Shown in pieces: positions 33,870 through 45,365 of a DNA stretch of 64,000 nucleotides. The stretch covers positions 3,418,001 through 3,482,000 of the forward strand of contig JAZGTN010000119.1 in assembly GCA_037783415.1 (NCBI GenBank). The letters run 5' to 3'. A model generated the notes under the pieces. The model did not search any database, had not been told where the DNA came from, and was given only the letters and a program-made list of their open reading frames with translations. The stretch is from Leptasterias polaris. Taxonomy: Eukaryota > Echinodermata > Asteroidea > Forcipulatida > Asteriidae. The position numbers and the translations under genes are program-made. Position 1 is the first letter of the stretch. Every line of letters begins with the position of its first letter.

Positions 33870-34612
33870 AGTGTTGCTTTGCCAAACGGCCAAGCGCGCC
33901 AGACTCAAGCTCTGTTGTTTCTGATCAGCAGGAATATCGGTTCGAGTCCTTGTGCCCAATTTCATAGATGTGCTTCAACAGAAAATATTGCTTACCATTT
34001 TTGTGCTAAGCTAACACTAGCAGGATACCAGTCACAGTTTGTACGTGTGTAACAACAGTACTTTGGCTGGTTACCAAATTTTTGTTAGCATAATGCTGTT
34101 GTGCTTTGCTACTTTTTGTGCTTTAAAGCAGCTCCATGAAATCAGGCCCATGGTCTTGACACTTGTGTCCTTAAGCAAGACACTTAACCATTGGGACGTA
34201 AAGCCGTTGGTCCTGTGTGTTGTGTAAGGCATGTACAAGAACCCAGTACACATAATTGTTCAGAGAAGGGTTCACCCTGGTGTTCCTGGCATGGTAGGCT
34301 GCATTTGGAAGTAACAATAAAGAGTAAACTTGTGGGTACAACCATGTGTGAAATCTCTTTTGGGAGGAGTGTTGGCTCTGAAAAGAGCTGGTGTGGTCCT
34401 GACCTTTCGAACAGTATACTGGACTGCTGATGGTGATGCAGCTTAAAAGAGATTTTACACCTGGTTGTACCCGCATGTTATGTTGTATACTCCCCAGGGA
34501 GCTGAGAAAGATTAAAAAGGAATGTTATTGGCCCAATGACCAGGGCACTAATGTAAAGCGCATTGAGACGTTATTGTGAAATGCGCTATATAAGAACTAG
34601 TTATTATTATAT
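33870..34612 (+). mobile_element. Leu/Ser-tRNA-like SINE broken by later insertions
   Basis: Head at 33875 (aaacggccaagcgcgccaga), middle at 34150 (gacacttgtgtccttaagca) and tail at 34485-34612 (tatactccccagggagctga to tataagaactagttattatt). Foreign sequence separates the pieces, including the inverted-repeat element at 34332-34474. Confidence 0.75.
34332..34474. mobile_element. 143-bp MITE nested in a SINE, with a histone-type stem-loop
   Basis: gtgggtacaaccatgtgtga at the left and tttacacctggttgtacccgc at the right are inverse copies that extend through an AAAAGAGA word, about 30 bp. The minus strand at 34374-34389 reads AGCTCTTTTCAGAGCC, one base from the histone mRNA 3' stem-loop. Confidence 0.75.
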
Positions 34613-34677
34613 TTTTTATGTTTACTAATTATAGTTACTTCTATTTCCACACCATGCAAAGCTTTGAACACCACTTA

Positions 34678-35944
34678 CCGTAATTTCCGGAATATAAACC
34701 GCGGTTTATACGTTGATTTTGACTTTTTTTTTACTCCTGCGGTTTATTCTCCGGGCGGCTTATACGCCGACGTATAAATATGGAAGAGAAAAAAAAAAGC
34801 ATTTTTATAAAGAAAGATCGTTTGTAAAATGTTCTAAATAAAAACAATGTTCTTAAACGATAAAAAATCCTGCAAAACATGCCTGTGTGGTGACAAAATC
34901 CTGTTGAAAATGCCTGTTGAAAATCCCGCCTCATTTGTATTCCGTGTTGCCTTTATAAAACGTTTATCAACCGCCCTATTGTTAGAGTTCAGTCACCCCT
35001 CAGAGATGAACAATCAGCGAAACTCGAGTTAGACTAGACTGGTCCCCTGTCTATTTATCCCAGCGATCTCCATATGCTGATATATCTCCGAACAGACGGT
35101 CTCATACAGACCAACATCAAACAAACGAAAACTGTGCGGTATTACTCACGCACGTACATGTATAAAAACGTTCCTCCGACCACGAGGTGCATGATTTCTC
35201 ACAAAGGGAATTTCCCTTGCCTTTTCGTTCCCACAGCTACACGCCGCCATTCCTTCACCCCCTAACTATAAAGTTTACCACGTTAGGAGCATGCAAGCAC
35301 ATCTGCGGGATCGAGGTGATGAATACTATGGCAGTGCTGCGAGAAGCACTACGTCATAATTATTCACGCGATCTGCCAATCGGAAAGCTGTGAGAAGCAC
35401 TACGTCATAATTATTCACGCGATCGGCCAATCCGAAAGCTGTGAGAAGCAATACGTCATAATTATTCGCGCGATCGGCCAATCGGAAAGCGGCCGGTCAG
35501 GAATCAGCCAATCAGCCTGTGCCAATTGCGCTCGTGGTGCTTCGGGTAATATGAAGAATAAAACCATGGCTAGAATGGAGAGCCTTACAGCCTTTATCAA
35601 ATTTCCTTACATCAATAACCAATTCGCGGCACTTCAGTTTTAACACTATTTTTAAATCTGAAGTGGGTTCCCTCATCAACTCACGTCACAAATTAACCGC
35701 GATATCATCGAATATCGCGATATATTTTTGACGATGTATCGTGAATGAAAAAAAGCAATATCGCCAAAGCTTACCATACGCAGTTTTGCGAACTTCACTT
35801 CCGTGTTTTGAGGTTAGTTTTTTAAAACATTTTGGCCGCGGTTTATACGCCCGCGCGGTTTATACGCTGACACCTAAATATTTTTTCCATATTTTGGAGC
35901 ATTGCGGTTTATACGCCGGGCGGTTTATATTCCGGAAATTACGG
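34678..35944. mobile_element. 1267-bp TIR DNA transposon, non-autonomous
   Basis: ccgtaatttccggaatataa at the left is mirrored exactly at the right end over 25 bp. TA flanks both sides (34676-34677, 35945-35946), as in the Tc1/mariner/pogo superfamily. Repeated gcggtttatacgccg words lie near both ends. No transposase frame is visible. Confidence 0.88.
35339..35491. repeat. 51-bp tandem repeat, three units
   Basis: gagaagcactacgtcataat recurs at 35341, 35392 and 35443 inside the TIR element, each followed by tattcacgcgatc.gccaat. Confidence 0.9.
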
Positions 35945-36289
35945 TACTAGGCTATATTTAGTTTACGCCTTGTAAACGGTCTTATATATTTCAAACATGG
36001 CTCTTCATACTTGTAGAAAAAAATAATGAACTCTTTGCAACGCCATTTGGGTGTGAAAGTATTATTATTATCATCCAATTTGCCTCAAGCTCATTTCCAT
36101 CGAAGGCAGTTATTTCATGGGAAGGGTCTGTTGTCCGGTTTAGTGAATAGATTCCTCTATGGGCGATATGTTATTGCAACTTTGCAGTTTTGATGCCATG
36201 CATTGGAGTTTCTGGTCTAATTGACGCCTTGCACAGTGCAGAACGCACCTTCGCACAATGTGCGTCTACCATCATTGCCACCTTTCTGG

Positions 36290-36455
36290 GAGTCAACAGA
36301 CCCCTTGCATAACGCGCAACGCTGTATGGCCCGGCAAGAGCGATCGACCCGGGAATGAGGCTGCTTATGTGTAGACTTTGACTCCCAAAATGGTCAACAA
36401 GGAACTGTACATGTAAGTGTGCTGCGTGTTGTGCAAGGGGTCAGTGAAAACAGCT
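36290..36455. mobile_element. MITE with gaccccttgca TIRs
   Basis: agaccccttgcataacgcgc at the left is matched by gcgtgttgtgcaaggggtca at the right with a few mismatches. Confidence 0.6.
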
Positions 36456-36847
36456 CCACAGCCATACATGTAGTATAGTGTACAACTTGAAGTCCCGGGT
36501 CTTGAGAAATCTCATATCCTTCACTCAATCCATTATAAATACTCAAGACATTATTTTTTATTTTTTTACAATTTAACTACCTATAACCAAGTACTTAACA
36601 ATGTAACCATAAGGACAGTACTAACACTGCTTTAAACAAAAAAAATGTTTGTTTTAAAAAATATGGTTTTTTTACATAGTATCCCAATATTATGCATAGA
36701 TAAATATATGCTATAATATTTATTTTTATTAACAAGTTTTAAAAAGTATTAGATTTTATTTTTGCAGCTTGCTGTGTCTTAATTTCATCTGTCACTATTT
36801 AGTACCTTATATATATTTATTTGCAAGAATAAAGGGTACAAAATTAA

Positions 36848-37216
36848 AGGCAGGGTATACTTTTGGTAATTGTCAAAGACCAGTATCCTCACTTGGTGTA
36901 TCCCAACATATGCATAAAATAACAAACCTGTGAAAATGTGGGCTCAATTGGTCATCGCAGTTGAATTAGAAAAAACACCCTTGTTGCATAAAATAGTGAG
37001 CTTTCAGATGCCTGAGACAGGATTTATGCCTGAAGCACTTCTCAGATTAAATTTTTGGGGTGAAAAATTACCTCTTTCTCTTAAACTACATTACTTTAAA
37101 GGAGGTCGTTTCTAACAATGTTTTATGTAATCAACCGTACTCCACTGATCTTTACTTTACCAAGTAAGTTTTCGTAATCTTTAACTTGTGGGCTAATTAC
37201 CAAAAGTACACCCCGC
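36848..37216. mobile_element. TTAA-flanked MITE
   Basis: Left end aggcagggtatacttttggt and right end accaaaagtacaccccgct are inverse. TTAA lies at 36844-36847 and 37217-37220. It contains the family phrase aataacaaacctgtgaaaat. Confidence 0.8.
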
Positions 37217-37465
37217 TTAAAGTAGTCTAGGCCTACAAGTTTCTCCAAAGATTTTGTTACACATCAAAGTTTGCGTTGAAAACGTTAAAGAAAGAAGCAT
37301 TAAAAGAATATTGCATGAACCAAGTTGAGTTTAACTCACAGTTGCGTCTTAAAAGTCTGATCATTTTTGGGGTTCGCGAAACTTACCATAACCAGCCAGG
37401 GCTAGACTTTCTCTAACATGCAAAATGACTTATAATTTGTATTTTAACAAAATAATGTGAGACTT

Positions 37466-38512
37466 CAGGGGCGGATCCAGGATTGTTTAAACCGGGGGGC
37501 ACAACGGCGCAACCAGGATTTTGTATTGGTGGGGTCCAGGGGCCGGCCTTACGGCCCCTGTTGGGGTCCAGGGGCGAAGCCCCGGTGGAGGTTCACTGGG
37601 GCGAAGCCCCCTGAAGCTCTGGCGTTCTGTTGGGTGAATCAAGCCTCCATGTGCCTAAAACAGAGAAATAGACACACTTTTATAGGAAATCAGATCCACA
37701 TAAATATTCTAAATTTACTGGAAAATGTTCTGTAACATCGATGGTGGGGGTCCAGGGGGCGAAGCCCCCGGAAGCTCTGAGCTTTTGGCGTTTTAAGGGG
37801 TAAAAAAATCAAGCCTCCATGTGCCTAAAACAGAGAAATAGACACACTTTTATTGGAAATCAGATCCATATAAATCTTCTAAATTTACTGGAAACATTTC
37901 TGTAACATTGATGTTGGGTGTCCAAGGGCGAAGCCCTGGTTGGGTCCAGGGGGCGAAGCCCCCGGAAGCTCTGAGCTTTTGGCATTTTGAGGGGTGAAAA
38001 ATCAAGCCTCTGTGTGCCTGAAACCGAGAAATAGACACACTTTTTAAGCACTTCTGATCCCCCTACCAATTTTCTAATTTTACTCTAAGAAAATTTTAAT
38101 CCCAAATCTCGTGTTTGGATCTGGTCGCTGCAATATCTGGTTTCATGCATATTCATTCAAAAAAAATTGTTCAAGTAGTCTTTACACTTGAATGCCAGAA
38201 CGACATGAAATATATTTTATCCAGGACAAATTGGCACGTCAGGTTTCAAACGCTTATGTTATCGTGCAAATCTAAGCAATTACAAGTGACATATCATGAA
38301 AGGTTCATTTTGGCAAAAGGAACCAAATTTGATAGGCATAGGATGAAAAAGAAATCCATCCTGCCGCTGGGGGCGGGAAAAGACACCACACACACACACT
38401 TGTGGCTAATTGTTAAGTAGGCAGATAGATTATTTTTTTTTTTTTTCCCCCAAAATTTTACCCGGGGGGCACGTTCCCCCTTCCCCCTCCCCCCCCCCTG
38501 GATCCGCGCCTG
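37466..38512. mobile_element. 1047-bp TIR element with 5-bp target duplication and internal array
   Basis: caggggcggatccagg at the left mirrors cctggatccgcgcctg at the right. GACTT flanks both sides exactly (37461-37465, 38513-38517). Inside, about 37510-38060, a unit of 170-193 bp is repeated three times (aatcaagcctccatgtgcct at 37637, 37807 and 38000 in diverged form) and carries hairpin words such as gggggcgaagccccc. No transposase is visible. Confidence 0.85.
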
Positions 38513-39131
38513 GACTTGCCCATATCAACTTTTATGCTGCCAATGATACTTCGGGAAAATCATAAATGTTTGAGTGCTTTACTTCCATGGTTGAACTTGG
38601 TTAAGTAGACAGAACAGAATTACTAGCTTTTTGTGTCTGCTGAGCACGCCCTCTATGTCAGCTGTGGACACGTGACATACAAATTATCCAGCTCAGCCAA
38701 TAGGAAAGCTTTTACTGTACAACTAAAAATGGCAGCGCGCTCTGAACTCTGAAGGCAAACACGTGCAAATACAGTAGAGAACATTCGTAAATGATTATTT
38801 TTACGTTGTTAACTGCTTTAGTCATTTAAATATAAAACCTACAGGCCTACTGTTACTTAGTGCTCATAGAGAAAGAATTTCAACGGTACGATTTTCTTTT
38901 TCTTTGTTAACGGTAAGCATCTCTTTTATTAATGGAGTGTAGGCCTACTCAAACCGCGATTGCAAATGATTGCGCAATGCCCCCGGCCCCCCATCCTATT
39001 AGTAAACATGACTTCCGCCACTGACCAATGGGGTCTTCTGCACGCATTATAGTAATGACCCTGGCTAGCTCAAAACAGAGAACCACCAATGCGTTGATTC
39101 AGAGAGTCTACGTGTACATCTCACACCACGC

Positions 39132-39318
39132 TAGTCTTGGCCCAAGACGTCAGTGATCGATAGTGGATAGTGTAATGCGCTCGGTTACAACTCGTTACAG
39201 CGCGCCCTCTTGTGGCTTAGTTGGGTAATTCAAGCCACAAGAGGGCGCGCTGTAACGAGTTGTAACCGAGCACATTACACTATCCACTATCGATCACTGA
39301 CGTCTTGGGCCAAGACTA
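39132..39318. mobile_element. 187-bp foldback element with 9-bp target duplication
   Basis: Two 87-bp arms (39132-39218 and 39232-39318) are inverse copies with one mismatch, around a 13-bp centre. acaccacgc flanks both sides (39123-39131, 39319-39327). A 9-bp duplication with very long TIRs fits the Mutator-like superfamily, though that assignment is inference. Confidence 0.93.
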
Positions 39319-39849
39319 ACACCACGCAAGCACTACGTTACACAATAATGCATGTGCACACATTATTATATCCAGAGACTGCACAAAGCTCGGGTGGGTG
39401 GCGCAATAGCGCAAAGGGAAAACCAACTAATCAAAAAAACAAATTAATCAATGAAAATAAATCTCCAACGCCTTGGTCAAGGCTAATGATTTGGATGCTA
39501 CAGTTTACCTGTTGGCATTGCTCCAAGTGCCAATTATGTCGACCCCAACCTCGTCCCATGGTTTACTTTATTTCCAACCATGTTTACAATAGTAAACCCT
39601 GGGAGGGAAACTCCTTACTTGGACCCTGATTGGACAGCGACTTTACACAATATTAACCGGCCGGCAACCAATGTACAAACAGGCTATTAAATCTGGTACC
39701 GGACCACGACGAAGATGTGAATTTCGAAAAGCAGCCAGACTATTCTAAATAATTTGCATACGTATACGAAAGCATGACCGAAGGCTAGGATACACGTCCT
39801 ACGTTGAATCGGTTAGATCTGCTGCAGCCAAAGTTTTACCTAAGCGTCG

Positions 39850-41970
39850 ACCTATGCCGAAGGTCTGCTTATGGGACACCGATCCAGAAGTAGAACAAGC
39901 CAGACATCAACTCACTGCTGCGTACCTAACACATCCAACCTCAAATCACGGACAGTTGGAGTCAAAACTCGAAAACACTTACAAGCGACGAAAGGATGAG
40001 TTCATAAACCAAATATCCAACGAGATCTCACAATATCATGAAGCAGGTCGTAGTCAAGCAATCTGGCGAGCTATCAACAAGATCACCGGCAGAAAAGAGC
40101 CGCCCAATTCCATCATTGCATGCTGATGAATCCATGGAAGATCGGTTGACAAAGATAGCTGGCTATTTCCACGGGCTCCTGAACATGCAGCCCCTGGCTA
40201 TTTCCACGGGCTCCTGAACATGCAGCCCCTTGACCTCGATTTGTCACCACTCATTCAACTACCCTCGGCACCTATTTTAAATATTGGTGCAATCACAATT
40301 GAAGAACTCCACAAGGCCGCCCAATTGACTCCCCCTGGCAAGGCTGCAGGTCCGGACGAGCTGCCATCTGACATCGTTGGCGTTTTACCGCTACTGGTGG
40401 AGTGTGTGCTACCCATCATGAACAGCGTTCTGGCTGGCGACGACCCTCCACTGGAATGGCGTCGATCTGTCATCGTTGCAATCCCCTAAAAGGGGAACAG
40501 TACGCAACTCACCAACCAACGCGGACTCGGCCTCATGTCAGTTTATGCAAAACTATTCAATCGTGTGCTATTGGTCCGTCTTCGAGAGCAGCTAGAGACA
40601 CTCATCTTTACCATTGCAGGCTGGTTTCGACCTAATCGGAACACTGCTGAACAGATAGCATGTCTTCGAATGGCAATTGATGCGTGCCGCTCCAGGAAGC
40701 GGAGTCTGGTAATAAGCTTTGCCGACTTCTCCAAAGCATTCGACTGTGTCGACAGTGGGGCCCTGAGAGAGATTCTATCATTCTACGGTATACCCACACC
40801 TTTCATCAACGCAATAATGTCACTGTACACCAACACAGCTGCATGTGTGCGCACATCCTCGGGTTGCACCGACGAATTTGACACGACATCTGGTGTGCTC
40901 CAGGAAGATACGTTGGCGCCCTACTTGTTTGTCATCGTCATGGACTACATCTTACGCACGTCGCTCACCCTAGAAGATGCTTACACTGTGAGGAGACGTA
41001 TGTCAGCACGACGGACGGCCGTGAAAATCCCTGCACTTGCATACGCCGACGACGCCGCGCTGATTTCTGATGATCCAGACGCAGCCCAACGCCAACTACA
41101 ACGCTTTGAGGCAGCATCAGCCAAAGTAGGTCTGCGTCTGAATGCCAGCAAGACAAAGGTCATGTACATTGGAGACATTCCACACACTACCATCTGTACA
41201 ACAGCCGGCGTCCCTCTCGCAGCCTGCGACGACTTTTGCTACCTGGGATGCAACGTGGCAGATAGCAGAAGTGCCATTCAGCGACGACGGCAGCTGGCAT
41301 GGGTCGCAGCACGAAAACTCACACCTGTGTGGGATGGAGTAGCCAATGATAACGCCAAAATGCAACTCTTTAAGTCCACAGTCGAGGCAGTGCTCTTGTA
41401 CAGCTGCGATGCTCTAGCGATCACCGACACCATGGCCAAGAATCTCGACGCTTCTCACCGTTATTGCCTTGGTGTGCACTTTCCAGTACGGCTGTCCAAC
41501 ACAGACACCCACCCTTACAGATCCGGTTTGTGGGGTACTGCTATTGTTGTTCTATTATTCCCTTTTCTGAAGAATTCCCTTGTGGGGTCCAATTGTTCCT
41601 ATTGAAATGACCTTGTGGGGTCCATTGTTCCATTGTTGTCAGGACCCCACAAGTGCCAATCCGTGCGAACTTGTACGCTCGCACAGGCGTAGCACCTGCC
41701 ATGCTCTAATTGGCCATGCTCTGCGAAGACCTGAAGTGCCTCTCGCTGCCTTCTTAAATCCAAAAAACCAACCATCTGAACCCTTTCGACAGGGTGGAAG
41801 TCTGCGCTGTACCTACACAACACAGGTTATAGACGACCTCAACGCCATCGGCCTACAACACGATCAGGCTGTTCGTGCTGCTCGGGATCGGCCTGGATGG
41901 CAAAAACGAATTTCAAAAATTGCGAAAACCCGTGGTCACAACGTCTCGAGCCGAGTTCGGCCCGAGTAGC
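39850..41970 (+). mobile_element. Decayed non-LTR retrotransposon (ORF2 linker and reverse transcriptase)
   Basis: Frame 39854-40126 encodes the linker before the polymerase (YKRRKDEFINQIS, WRAINKITGRK). Frame 40220-40489 gives the start of the RT region (ELHKAAQLTPPGKAAGPDEL). Frame 40535-41605 holds GWFRPNRNTAEQ, SFADFSKAFDCVDSG, the catalytic YADD (ALAYADDAAL) and the thumb LRLNASKTKVMYIG. The last part resumes near 41650 and ends RPGWQKRISKIAKT. Breaks: a one-base frameshift near 40118, a 35-bp tandem duplication (40161-40195 and 40196-40230), a TAA at 40487-40489 and a short insertion at about 41526-41650. No endonuclease domain is seen; clade not assigned. Confidence 0.9.
41526..41650. 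mobile_element. gtggggtcc-type MITE inserted in the LINE
   Basis: ttgtggggtac at the left and ggaccccacaagtg at the right are inverse, with further ttgtggggtcc copies between. A related block with gtccccacaa is at 3240-3320. Confidence 0.5.
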
Positions 41971-42769
41971 GTCAACTATATATATTTGCATATTTTTGGC
42001 CCACTTTTTTTTTTCTTTTTTTTTTTTTTTGGGGGGCGGGAGGGAGTTTAGGGGGGCCTATATAGACAGTAGACTCCACCGTAGAGCCGACCATAAACTT
42101 GAGTGGAATTCACAAACGCCGTACAGGAGTGTTACTAGAGCATGAAATTGCACCTCTTAAAATACCATTGTCATCAATATTTGATACAGGGCCTCTGTGG
42201 CTACAAACCGTAATGCAATGAATTGCAAGCCTTTGGATGAGCTCGTTACGGTGTCTGATGATGCCGTGCAGTTTGCTGGCTGAAGATGCCTAGGCCGTTG
42301 GAATCAAACATTTAAACTTCAGTTTTAAATGGCTAGTTTTTAGCCTGTAGATCCGCGTGGCATTGTTGTAGGCATAATGTTCTTCGTTTTGAAACACTAG
42401 GCCCTATCATCTTAAAAATAAATCATTCAGAAAAGGAAAAAAATTATTTCGGCAAAATAAAAATTAACATGAAATTTTAACCCTTTTAATATTTTAGTCG
42501 CACTAAAAGCCAGGCTTTGAATACCCCCCCCCCCCCCGATGAAGGTAATTCGGATAGAAATTATATTTAATGGTTTTCCACGGTAGGTTTTCCTTCATTA
42601 AAACAAAAATGCATCTAAAAAATGCACTCGATGTGAACAAGGGGTGCACGGTGTTTTAAAGTTGACACTGTATGGCGTTTTATATTTTGGGGCGAACATT
42701 CAATTCTCTATCACACACTATCACAAAACTTCACACACTGCAAAAACCGGGGTGCTAATTATAACAATA
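41971..42769. other. Stretch without a supported gene
   Basis: Holds poly-T, poly-G and poly-C runs and AT-rich sequence. No exon or clear element border is visible. Confidence 0.5.
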
Positions 42770-44340
42770 ATAATACTAATTTATTGAATTTATATTGCGC
42801 TCTCTCCAGGACCAGCCTGTTCGAGGGCGCATAACAATAACAATTCCAGTAACAAAAGGATGTTGGAAGGCGCAAATTAAATTAAAAATCCATTAAAAAT
42901 GACAGCAAATTACATTAAAAAAAACATACAAAACAGACCGAAAACTACATACAGAAGCAAACTACACAAAGATCATAAAAGCTGACACCCTCAAACTATA
43001 ACAGTGTAATTACAGAATATAAGCCTCCCTGAACAAGTAAGTCTTTAATTTAGCCTTGAATGACCCCAGTGAACCAAACCCCCCTAAAAAGGGTGGTAGT
43101 GCATTCCACAACTTTGTAGCAGCCGAAACAAAGGCGCGATCACCAAAAGAGTGCAGTATCATTATACCCTTAGGATATTCAAGTAGTATAGGTTTTCTCG
43201 GTCAATTTCGGCAAATGAGCAGCCAATTTAACCACCACGCTATTCTATTTCGCGCGAAATCGAATGCTACTAAAAAGGGTCATTCGATTTCGTTTTATGA
43301 CTAGTCAAATGTACTGTTGCGTCATTCGATTTAACAAAATAATCATTCAATTTAACGATTCATCAATAAAGCAGCATTCAAATTCGCCGGAGCTTTTTGA
43401 GGCGTGTGTTTAGTCATTCAAATTCATTTTTGGGCAGTCATTTCTGTAATTTGTGCAATCTAAAAAACGCTTTGTTAATAAGGCATATACGGTTCACTTA
43501 TTTGCACTTGAGTCACTTTGTACTTCGAAGACGAGCTTTTTGCTACAGTTTTACACGCAAATTTCAAGAAGTTGCAGCTTGTGGTACAACCATACCTAAA
43601 CATATACGCCAAGATGTCTGGCACGCCAACAGATTGATGGGTGAGGAAGAAACAACATAAACAACAAAAACCAGGAAAAACATAAAGAAACACCCCATTC
43701 AAACACAATACAAAATTAGGCCAGTTAACCAATAAAGATCCCCCAAAAAAAGAATATAGGAGAAAACAAAGAAGAAAAAACATCATGGGCCCCATGTAAA
43801 GTCTCCTGGAACCATAAATAAAGAAAATAAGGTTTGCCTGAATTAAAGTGAAGATACGAAACAGTTGCCTAATACAGATTATCTGTTTATTCGTATTTCT
43901 TTAGTCGTACTTATTTGAATTCTCATTTAGCGAAATTGATTGCCTCTTTACGAAATTGAAAAAAATTAAACCAGTAAAATCTCCAGTCGAACCAGCTTTG
44001 CTAAATTGAATGATGATTGTGCGTCACGAAAAAGAATGACGATATGCTAAATTGAACACAGTGCAAAAGGAATTTGAATGCCTCAATACGAAATTGAATG
44101 CCCGAATTCTGAATTTGAAACGCAGTAACAACTGGAGAGGCAAAATAGCTTTAATTCGAACGCACGAAAATGAAATCGGCTGCTCATTTGCCGAAATTGA
44201 CCGAGAAAACCTATATTTGCAACTATAGCCTAGCAGCAGCGTTCTGTACTCTTTGTAACTTTGCCAGCTGAACAAGGTGGAAGACCATAAAACAAAACCC
44301 GTTACAATAATCAAGACGGCTAGTGATGAAGGCATGTATT
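42770..44340 (-). mobile_element. CR1-like LINE 3' end, split by a TIR element
   Basis: On the minus strand 44340-44214 encodes AFITSRLDYCNG...AKLQRVQNAAARL. After removal of the element at 43189-44213 the frame continues into LHSFGDRAFVSAATKLWNAL and FKAKLKTYLF, ending at a TAA near 43018; a TAG lies just after AARL. These are hallmark C-terminal motifs of CR1/L2-like ORF2. A short 3' UTR follows to (ATT)-rich sequence near 42770. Confidence 0.85.
43189..44213. mobile_element. 1025-bp TIR element with TA target site, nested in the LINE
   Basis: The left end taggttttctcggtcaattt is mirrored at the right; the inverted repeat is 36-38 bp. TA flanks both sides. The interior is filled with short catTCAATTT / AAATTGAatg words in both orientations. 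No transposase is visible. A relative seems to occupy about 48725-49105. Confidence 0.85.
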
Positions 44341-44861
44341 AAAATAATAAGAGAATTGTGAGATATAGATATATAGGCCTACCAAAAAAGAATCAAATTT
44401 TACACCATAGCGTGTTAAAATAACACTTCTTTCTGCCAAAACAATTATGTTGGTGTAGTTTCAACACCTAATAATGTTAATTTTGATTCTCTCTTCGGTG
44501 TATATGTGACAACAACCCATGGTTTAAATTTTGACAGCCCATTTTTTGCAGTGCACCATGTGAACAAATAACTCATGCGAAGTGATGCATTTGGATATAG
44601 CCTAATAATAATACCGATGTGTAATTGGTTTGTGGTCGGTAACTCCATGTGTATATTAATGATCGTCTTTGCTGTGTAGATTTTGTTCTCTGAGAACTTG
44701 TATTGCTATTTATTCTACTGCCGCTGTCATGTAATAAAATACAACAAAAATAACTCGAGTATTATTTTCCCATGTTGTATAACATGTGCAGTGATAATTT
44801 CACCTTGCTGGCTGGCGATCCACTAATGAGCTTCGATTCAATTTACCGAGACTGGTTTTTG

Positions 44862-45365
44862 CCAAGTTATGCTCAACTGAAGGCCACATATTCAAGAAAA
44901 GCACAATAGATGAGCTCATTTAGTTTCCGAGACCTCATATAAATGTATGATCATAATTTGTTTTGCTGAATTATAAGCCAAACATTAACACAAAAGACAT
45001 AGCTCATTTAGCTCATTGTTTTTTGCCAACGTTATGCTCAACTGAAGGCCACATATTCAAGAAAAGCACAATAGATGAGCTCATTTAGTTTCCGAGACCT
45101 CATATAAATGTATGATCATAATTTGTTTTGCTGAATTATAAGCCAAACATTAACACAAAAGACATAGCTCATTTAGCTCATTGTTTTTTGCCAACGTTAT
45201 GCTCAACTGAAGGCCACATATTCAAGAAAAGCACAATAGATGAGCTCATTTAGTTTCCGAGACCTCATAAATAAATGTATGATCATAATTTGTTTTGCTG
45301 AATTATAAGCCAAACATTAACAAAAAGACATAGCTCATTTAGCTCATTGGTTTCTGTCAACGTAA
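44862..45365. repeat. 165-bp satellite, three units
   Basis: gccaacgttatgctcaactg recurs with 165-base spacing (gctcaactga at 44871, 45036 and 45201), with nearly identical units. A fourth start near 45350 decays. Confidence 0.9.

Noticed and set aside
41056..41365. Minus-strand frames of 60-80 residues across the LINE
   Set aside because: Shadows of the reverse-transcriptase frame on the plus strand.
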